From Apostichopus parvimensis (Eukaryota; Echinodermata; Holothuroidea; Aspidochirotida; Stichopodidae), in contig KN888512.1 in the NCBI GenBank assembly GCA_000934455.1, forward strand, positions 14,276-65,370: a stretch of 51,095 nt of DNA, written 5' to 3'. The notes beneath the pieces are model-generated. The model made no database searches. It was not told the DNA's origin and was given only the letters and a program-made list of their open reading frames with translations. Below, piece by piece: positions 44,270 through 51,095 of this stretch. Within the stretch, counting starts at the first letter, position 1, and each line of letters starts with the position of its first letter. Made by a program: the position numbers and the translations under genes.

Positions 44270-47200
44270 TGCCTATACCCCCGATGAGGGAGAAAACGAA
44301 TTAAGTCTCCATGGACTATGACTTTTTGTCATATATATTTAAATTTCTGGGTTGCCCTTGCTCTGTCGTTGTTGTCTATCACCTCTTTAAAGGCAGTAAC
44401 TAACTTTCTGTGAAGGGAGATTACATAATCTGCGGGGGTTCCTACGGTCGTCCCGGATACAAGTCGTGTTGTTTGTAACCAAGCTGAAGTTCACGTCAGT
44501 GAAGGAGAAAATACGGAGTGAAGCCAGTGCTGCTGTGTCTGGTTGAATTATGAGCAAATTCTACCTAGGGTAGGAAATCTTCCCACTCACGATAATTGGA
44601 CGCAAGATATCTTCCTAACTGTACTTTTAGAAACGTTCGATTAACCCATCTGCTAGTGGGTGAGAAGGGCTAGTTCGTGATTTTTTATACCTAGCTTTTG
44701 ACAAAGGGTATGCATGAGGTCACCGTCGAATTGTTTTCCTTGATTGGTATTAAGTCGGACTAACACAACGTGCTACCTTTACAAAATTTTCAAATGGCAT
44801 TTTGGTCAGGCATTGCATAACGGTTAACGTATTTTGTAAAGTGATCAATCAGTACATCAGTGAATTCATTATGTACGTTCGATACAGTTCCTGCTACAAG
44901 ACAATCTAAATTCTTCAAATGTACAGGTGCGATACTCCACGAAACCCATTTAGAGCAAGTGACTGCCTGGGTGTCGAAATTCGAACCAGGATAACACTCT
45001 CTTTTCTTGCTGGAATATTAGACGATGCGGCATCTGAATACAATGGTATATTGGAGTCTGGAGTAACCAGTGGATATTTAGTACAATGCATACTGAAATA
45101 ACCCTTTGTACATCAATAATGACACCATGCTTTACCATTGAATCCAATCCAATAATAAGACGCATGTCAATACTTCGAACTATACTCGTACAGTACGACT
45201 AACACGCTTGGAACCAAAGAATAGATTAACTTCCATTGTACCAACTTTATTAATGACATCAGCTGTAACGGACAGTGTTCTCCAGTAAAAATGTAGACGT
45301 GTCGTTTGGAAAGAATGGGTATACTTTGTTTTAAATTTTCCCTAATGGAAGAAAGGTCTGCGCCAATATCTATACGAAGGCGTCGACTAACGTCTCTTCA
45401 AGTACCAAAGAGAAATACGGTAACACTCGACTGTTAAGTTTTGGCATTGGTTTTGTCTGAATGTTTGGGTCAGTTGAAGAACGATCTTCTTCCTCAACTG
45501 ATTCTAGTTTTCCTAGTGGTTGAATAAACCTGCCTTTATTGGGGTCGATTCTATTGAATTCTCCTTCTACTACAGCATCTCTCTCTACTGACATGTCTCT
45601 TTTTACGACTATTGGGGGAGCGTCATCTGAACGACTATCAAGAAATGATCCACCATCTCGCCTATCACTACTTTCATAATCGCTCACATCTTTGCCTTCG
45701 AAAAGAATAATGGCTGGGCTCTCTTTGCCAATTAGCTTCCCTAACCTTATTATCTTGACCCGATGCAGTTTGCGTACAGATCGAAACGCAGTACCGAGGA
45801 CGCCGTTCTTGTCAGCCTCGAGAAGCTCTATTCTCACTTGGAACTCACAAATAAGGGGAACTCTGCCAGGGTTATGTTCTTTGATTTCTCTTCTGCTTAT
45901 AATACTATCCAACCCCATATTCTTGCCTAGAAACTTGTTGATATGAATGTCAGTCATGATCTTATTTTGTGGATTTTTCGATATCTAACTGGGAGGTCAC
46001 AGTATGTTAAAATCAAAACAGCTAATAGCGTTAGCGTGTCTAATGTCATAACTTCCAACACCGGTGTTCCACAAGGTACGGTTTTAGCCCCATTTTTATT
46101 CACACTTCATACATCAGATGTTAGGTCTCGAAACAAGAATTGCCCATTGGTGAAATTTGCCGATGACACTGCTCTGTTGGGTCTGATATCAAAAGACGAC
46201 GATACTGAGTACTTGAGTCAGTAAGCGTAACTTTTTAAAACTAAATGTCAGTAAGACTAAGGAAATGGTCATTGATTTTCGTAAGTCAGAGAAAGTCCAC
46301 AGGGAGGTAGTAATAGATGGTAGTTGTGTTGAGAGGGTAGATAAGTATAAGTATCTTGGGGTGGTGATCGATAATAGGCTCTCCTGGCATGATCATCTAG
46401 ATGAATTATTGAAGATATTAAATACTAGGATGCATCGCTTTCGTATGTTGTACAAATTTCACGTGAATATTGAAATACTTCTTATGTTTTATAATTCGAT
46501 AATTACTGAAGCGTGGCGTTATAATCTGGTCTCATGGGGTGGCAACGCGAGAAAAGAAGATATGCAACGTATTGAAACAATAATTCGGCAAGCAGGTCGT
46601 CTGCTCGGGACAAATCAGCGAACTTTGTCTACTACATATCACCAACTACTGAGAGTGAAAACAGATAGAATCATGGGCGATGATAGCCACCCACTCCATC
46701 AATATTTCGACAGAGCGGTTATTCCTAGAAGTGGAAGGATGCGGCTACCACCATCTCATACAAATCGACATTTTTCCTCATTCATTCCACAATGCATCAA
46801 ACTTTATAATGAAGACTTTCAACGTTAGATCTCGTCTGGCTGTTTCTTCTGTTCCGACTGTACTCTTGCCATTGTTTTGAGTTTTGTATATTGTTTTACT
46901 GCATGTTTTAAAATGTCTTATGTTTTTATATTCTTACAATTGTTTGATATTGTACGTTTAGGTTTTCATATTTTAATGTTTGTATCTCATATCCTGTTTC
47001 ATACGAGCATGCAATTACCTTCGTGGTTTAATAAAGTTTATCTAATCTAATCTAATCCTATGGCTTTCTGTAAAATACGGAATAACTTTGGACAACTCAC
47101 TTTAGATAAATTGCTAATTTCAACATTACTGGTGTTATATGGACAAGATAAATTGTGTGCTACTTGTATAAGGTTTGCTAAATTAGCTCGTTCAACACTA

Positions 47201-47400
47201 GAAGCAAATGATAACAGCATTAGTAGGTCGTCAGCTTCTAACTCATGTACTTTCATTTGTAAATAAGACTCTAAGTCGGCAACAAAAAGTCGAAAAGTCT
47301 CACCTTCCGTAGCAACGCTATCGTAAGTTGGGAATGCTTCATTTACCAGTCGAACTACTCCGGCCTTATAAACTACAATAGGTTACTTAGGGATTATTGG
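44270..47400 (-). mobile_element. Degenerate Ty3/gypsy-like LTR retrotransposon, interrupted by a LINE
   Basis: On the minus strand: a gag-like segment (about 47050-47370, with EAFPTY and FRLFVADLES) followed, after the nested LINE, by more gag-like sequence and a protease-like motif (IGADLS near 45380, LIIGLDSM near 45160), then integrase pieces (HFTKY near 44840, HPLADGL near 44660, and a carboxyl-terminal ARATQKFKY block near 44360). Stops and frame changes occur throughout. The ~200 bp between protease and integrase leaves no room for reverse transcriptase and RNase H, so these were deleted. No LTR pair was identified. Confidence 0.7.
45745..47058 (+). mobile_element. Decayed CR1/Rex1-like LINE nested in the gypsy-like element
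   Basis: The plus strand shows reverse-transcriptase blocks in order: QFAYRSKRSTEDAV (near 45775), MFFDFSSAYNTIQPH (motif A), GVPQGTVLAPFLF, FADDTALLG (catalytic DD), SKTKEMVIDFRK, KYKYLGVVID, and the terminal VIPRSGR. Defects seen: an in-frame TAG about 45929, and a frame break with apparent deletion between YLSQ (46222) and FLKLNVSK (near 46232). The ORF stops near 46828. The 3' end is AATAAAGTTTATCTAATC followed by TCTAA repeats (to ~47058), a microsatellite tail typical of this LINE group. It is 5'-truncated and inactive. Confidence 0.85.
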
Positions 47401-47411
47401 ACTGGCATTAC

Positions 47412-47829
47412 TATACGCAAGGGCGTAGGAACCGGGGGTGCTGGGGGGGGGGGCGCCAGCCCCCAGTGAAAAATATGGAGGGGCGGAAGTATCATTCCGC
47501 CCCCCCCCCCGCTCCGCAAGTCAGAAAACCCCTTTTTCATTTCCAGATGAGAACCAAATTGCATCTAAGGCCAAGTGAAAATGCAAAATTATTTACAAAA
47601 TGGAGTGGGTGTTGAAGTGTGCTATATTGCACCAAATTGCACCTGAGGCCACCAGTAGGTGCCCAAAAAATTCTCAGCATATTGCCCGAATTTTCACCCA
47701 AAAAATGGAAAAACACACTGCAAATTTTTCTTCTTTCAGAAGGTGCCCGAAAAAATCTCAGCATATTGCCCGAATTTTCCCCCCAAAAAATTGAAAAACA
47801 CATTGCAAATTATTCTTCTCTCAGTAGCA
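47412..47829 (+). mobile_element. Second copy of the 85-bp-monomer element
   Basis: Begins GGGCGTAGGAACCGGGGGTG with a G/C-rich palindromic end, then an unrelated spacer (to about 47655). Monomers start at 47659 and 47744, followed by the last partial monomer ending TTCTTCTCTCAGTAG. Opposite orientation to 31245-31702 and fewer monomers, so array length varies between copies. Confidence 0.72.
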
Positions 47830-49118
47830 TGTGGCTGAGAGGTTAAAGGTAAACTACAATACTCCATCAAGATCTCTTAGGAATTTTGAGACAGGTGTCA
47901 GAGTTGTCACTATTTTAACTGAGAGGAATTTGTACTGTCCTGTATTACTGTAAAAGAAATTTTGCTCTTATCAGCCTTAAATTCTTCCATTCTTCCATTC
48001 TAACCATGAGTATATGTATAGAGCTCTTTTACCAAAGGAGAGAAGACTTTTAGGCTGAGTAAGTCTGATTACCCAGGTAACACCCTTGTTGATCAACAAT
48101 AGTAACAAGTTCCAAACTACGTATGAGAGGTGAATACTACTTTCCATAAGGCAGGGAATCATTAAGTAATATGATTTCTGGTTGAAATTCAGTAATTTTA
48201 GCCAGTTGTAGAGAGTGTTGTACGATTTTTTTACCAAATGTCAAATGTTAATTTTCAGGACGTCCTAGAAAGGCACATGGTCAACAACAATGTATCCTTT
48301 TGCACCTCTCTCTAAGAGGCCAGAAAATTAGACAGTGCGACATTGATATATGTGGGCATTTTATTTGAATACCCAAGCATGAACATTTTGCACATTTCAA
48401 TTGCAATTTAAATGTATGAGATCCACCCTTTGATAATTTGTGATTTTGAAATACCAAGTTAATGCAAACATGGTGTAAAAGTTGAAAAGAAGTGGAAAAG
48501 TCATGAGGAGAATGAAAATAAAGCGAATGAACTTGATATGAAACTTTGTCGTTTTCTTGTAAGCATATCAACTTTTTTATTTAAGAATTAGTCTCAACAA
48601 ATTATCAGGTTTCATTTGACTAATCAAGGAACATGAAATGTGAGGCCAGTGATTTAAAAGAAGTTTACATATGTTCAATAGTCAATAGCCAACTGTTTAA
48701 TTGATGTATTTCAGCCAGATGAGGTCTATGCCTGGCGGTCCTAGCCTTTGCTTGACGCCCTCTGGCCCCGCCCCATGTCAGTTTCAAACATTCTACACGT
48801 TTCCTGCATGCCCTCCCCCTTTGTTTTACTTGGACGGTAGCAAGGTCTGGCACAGTGCCAGATTAGCTGTTTACAATGGTGTATCACATTTATTTTTAAG
48901 GAGGCTTGTCAATTCACCCGGTTTAGGCGTAGACTCCGAATTCCAAGATCTCCAGCCCTCCTTGTTGCCCTGTTCAATCTCCCGTCTTTTAAGACCTACT
49001 TCCTTCCCTGATGTCAGCTTGAAAAGATTACGCTACGGCGAAGATAGTTAATTTTCAAAGCGGCAAGTGTTGCCGTTTATAGGTAGACTCCATTACTGCA
49101 ATATCAAAGCTTGCTTAC
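47830..49118. other. No recognised gene
   Basis: An open frame at 48701-49051 (plus) and shorter ones opposite have no family resemblance that I can name. The GC content rises around 48730-48850. It may be interior sequence of the Harbinger-type element to the right. Confidence 0.4.
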
Positions 49119-49413
49119 CTGAGACAAATCGCCTATCTTTGACGAGCAGAAATTGGTTTTCTGAGCTGCGTCACTTGTCTTTTAGGTCATCTTGTACGAG
49201 GTCCAAAATGTGGTCAAACTGGTCCTCGTTCATTCTAAAGTAATTGTAGAACTTGTCTTCGTGACCAGGAAGTTCTCTTACCAGAGTGTGTTACTCGCCG
49301 AGCTCCTCGCGCTATTCATTTATTGCATGTACCCACAATCGGGCACATCTCTCACGGTTCCTCTTCCATAATTGATAGAGGAGCATATTTTCGTCCATTT
49401 CGTGGTCTGCCAT
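49119..49413 (-). pseudogene. Decayed PIF/Harbinger transposase, N-terminal exon
   Basis: From ATG at 49413 the minus strand reads MADHEMDENM, then a HARBI1-like order: RLWVHAINE, REELGE, HTLVRELPGHEDKFYNYFRM, DQFDHILDLVQDDLKDK. At least three in-frame stops interrupt it (after AINE, after ELGE and after KDK). A GTAAGC donor follows base 49119, consistent with a split transposase gene. The DDE catalytic domain is not present in recognisable form. Confidence 0.75.
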
Positions 49414-49499
49414 GTTTCTCACTTAATTAACTTAGTTGCATTGAAGTTCAGCCGTACGCGCGCATACAGCTTGCTACCTAAAACACGCACTCCGTTTAT

Positions 49500-49605
49500 A
49501 TATCTCTGTAGTGTGACCTGTTCCCCGATCCGATTTATAGGAGCGATTTTATATCGGATCAGTTGCCGATCCGATATCGCTGTAGTCTGACCGGCCCTTA
49601 AATGG
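49500..49605. repeat. Probable terminal region of the Harbinger-type element
   Basis: Read on the minus strand, AGGGCCGGTCAGACTACAGC begins the segment just after TTA (Harbinger elements duplicate a 3-bp TWA target). A related word, CAGGTCACACTACAGAG, recurs 90 bp further in. The transposase remnant starts inside this end. The opposite terminus was not found. Confidence 0.5.
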
Positions 49606-50117
49606 TAGGCCTAGCTATCGCACTCCAGCACTGGTATATAGCGTGTGCCGATCGTAGCTGACAATCTCGTCTAGCATAAAAGCTTTCTCTTGTTGCAATT
49701 TACTTTCATATTGCAAAAAGAACAGTAAATAGGAGAACCCAAAGTCAACAAATGATGAATGGAAGCTTTAACTTTGTTTCTTCCAGTATTTGCAATTCAA
49801 ATTTCGGTGTTTTTTCCCCGTTTTTCCCCGGTTTTCTTAAAATAAAACATAGTACCGAAATTCGGTCGGCAAAAACCGGTTTCGGTACTAAAACCGGTTT
49901 CCCGTGCAAGCCTTCTGGCCTATTGTACTTGGCATATTTAAAATAACGTTATTGAAACATCATGTAAACACAACATTTATACAAACATTTTCCTCATGTT
50001 TTAAAAACATAATTGTGTTTGCTGGAACCATGACTCCAGCAAAATAATTGTCAAATTGCTCTTAATAATACAACGTCACATGGTAAAGAAAATTCTATAT
50101 TACTACATAGTACGGTC
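49606..50117. other. No recognised gene
   Basis: Contains two nearby copies of CCGTTTTTCCCCGGTTTT-type words and AAAACCGGTTT motifs (49815-49900). Otherwise unassigned. Confidence 0.35.
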
Positions 50118-50170
50118 AGGGACGTCGCTAGAGGGGGCTGTGGGGTGTCTCACCCCCCGCCAATCCTGGT
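50118..50170 (+). mobile_element. MITE-like terminus (CAGGGACGTCGC...)
   Basis: CAGGGACGTCGCTAGAGGGG followed by a G/C-rich near-palindrome. The same kind of terminus occurs at 50536. No partner end was located. Confidence 0.4.
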
Positions 50171-50535
50171 AAAACTGACGATAGTTGGAAAATTGGAGTT
50201 CGACAGTCCGAATTTCCGACTGTCGCACTCTAATTTACCTAGGCCTATTCATATATTACTGTGATTGTGAATGACCGAAAAATTGAAAAATTTCGATCAA
50301 AATTGACCTTTAATCAGTCATAAATACCATGTTTTCCTTGCCACTTTGAGAAATTGTATCTCGCGATCCTTATAATCCACCATACAAAACTTCGTATGAT
50401 TTTGAATACTCTAAAAAAATGCCTAGTAGAACAACCGTACAACGTTCGCCAGTTTCAATTCGGTTTATTTATGTACTAATTTTGGTATTGGGTGGGTTGA
50501 CCCTGTTCGCTAGCTTCAAGTAAGTTCAGTATACA

Positions 50536-50590
50536 TCAGGGACGTAGCCAGGGGGAGCAGTGGGTGCAACTGCTCCCCGCCCCCTTTTCA
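50536..50590 (+). mobile_element. MITE-like terminus (CAGGGACGTAGCC...)
   Basis: CAGGGACGTAGCCAGGGGGA followed by GCAACTGCTCCCCGCCCCC. CAGGG(A/G)CGTAGCC ends are common in hAT-type MITEs of marine invertebrates. The other end may lie outside the window. Confidence 0.45.
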
Positions 50591-51095
50591 GTGTCGAAAA
50601 AATGTTAAGAACTGTAGAGATTTTTGCATGGTATTTTGTCAGTGCTCTTTTGATCTTGAATACTCGTCAGCTCCGTTAACTCTTTATTATAATCGTAGAA
50701 ACATTCAGGTCTACTGATTCAGCAACTTAGTGTAGCAATTAGCTAATTTTAGCCTATAACCTATTACCAGCCTACAGTTGGCCACTGCGTAATAAAATAC
50801 GATAGGCAGATTTTTATTTTTTGGTAATTCACTATGTCGTCGAATATAATTTGTTGAAAAAAAAGTTTCCCCTTTGTTACACTAACATAGCTTTTGTAGT
50901 TAGTAGTCTATGTAGCCTTCAAGCAGATAACTTATACTCAGTTGCATACTTGCTTCACCAGAGTGATTAATACGTTTGTGCAGTGAGGGCCAGTGGGTGC
51001 AAATGTATCGAGAAAAGTTCGAAACAAAATTGCAGTCGCGAAAGATGGGGTGTCTGACTGACACTGACCGTATCGTTGACGAGTAGCGCGGGGGG
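50591..51095. other. Right edge of window, no recognised gene
   Basis: Either interior of the element starting at 50536 or unique flank; no supported open frame. Confidence 0.4.

Noticed and set aside
48701-49051. A 116-codon open frame on the plus strand
   Set aside because: No recognisable domain, no splice or promoter context, and overlapping open frames on the other strand. Left as unassigned.

Overview
This is a eukaryotic, intron-rich, AT-rich window. It is most likely from a marine deuterostome invertebrate, probably an echinoderm. That guess rests on a C1q/collagen-like secreted protein, an animal LRRC74-type gene, many AGGCCTA-type motifs, and mixed decayed LINE, Ty3/gypsy, Harbinger and hAT-like copies. 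The species cannot be fixed from sequence alone. There are no bacterial operons and no CRISPR array.

Layout. (1) 1-7114, minus strand: a collagen-like protein with a C-terminal C1q domain. Five exons are read here and the 3' end lies beyond base 1. A second, paralogous signal-peptide/collagen first exon sits 3.3 kb upstream with the same splice phase and no C1q exons of its own, so it looks like an alternative first exon. (2) 7.7-14.6 kb: repeats. These include two copies of a short retroposon whose head is the 5' end of U2 snRNA and whose body is unrelated to U2, each flanked by a perfect direct repeat, plus a foldback element and tandem arrays. (3) 15070-36585, minus strand: a complete 13-exon LRRC74-like gene (517 codons: acidic N-terminus, LRR domain, two C-terminal EF hands). 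It has two candidate last exons, either of which completes the second EF-hand loop. Its introns hold tandem arrays, a LINE 3' fragment, an antisense L2-like LINE, an 85-bp-monomer element and tandem copies of part of an LRR exon. (4) 37.3-41.3 kb: a hAT-like MITE and other repeats. (5) 41373-43276, plus strand: a signal peptide plus one Ig V-like domain and a linker exon; the end of the gene was not found. (6) 44.3-51.1 kb: a transposon graveyard. A degenerate gypsy-like element (minus) is interrupted by a CR1/Rex1-like LINE (plus), followed by another 85-bp-monomer element, a decayed PIF/Harbinger transposase exon, and GC-rich MITE ends.

Exons were read by eye from GT/AG boundaries, frame continuity and family motifs. 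No alignment, RNA or database search was run. The three host genes share no obvious pathway: C1q/collagen and Ig proteins suggest secreted or immune-type roles, and the LRRC74-like protein is probably intracellular and calcium-responsive.
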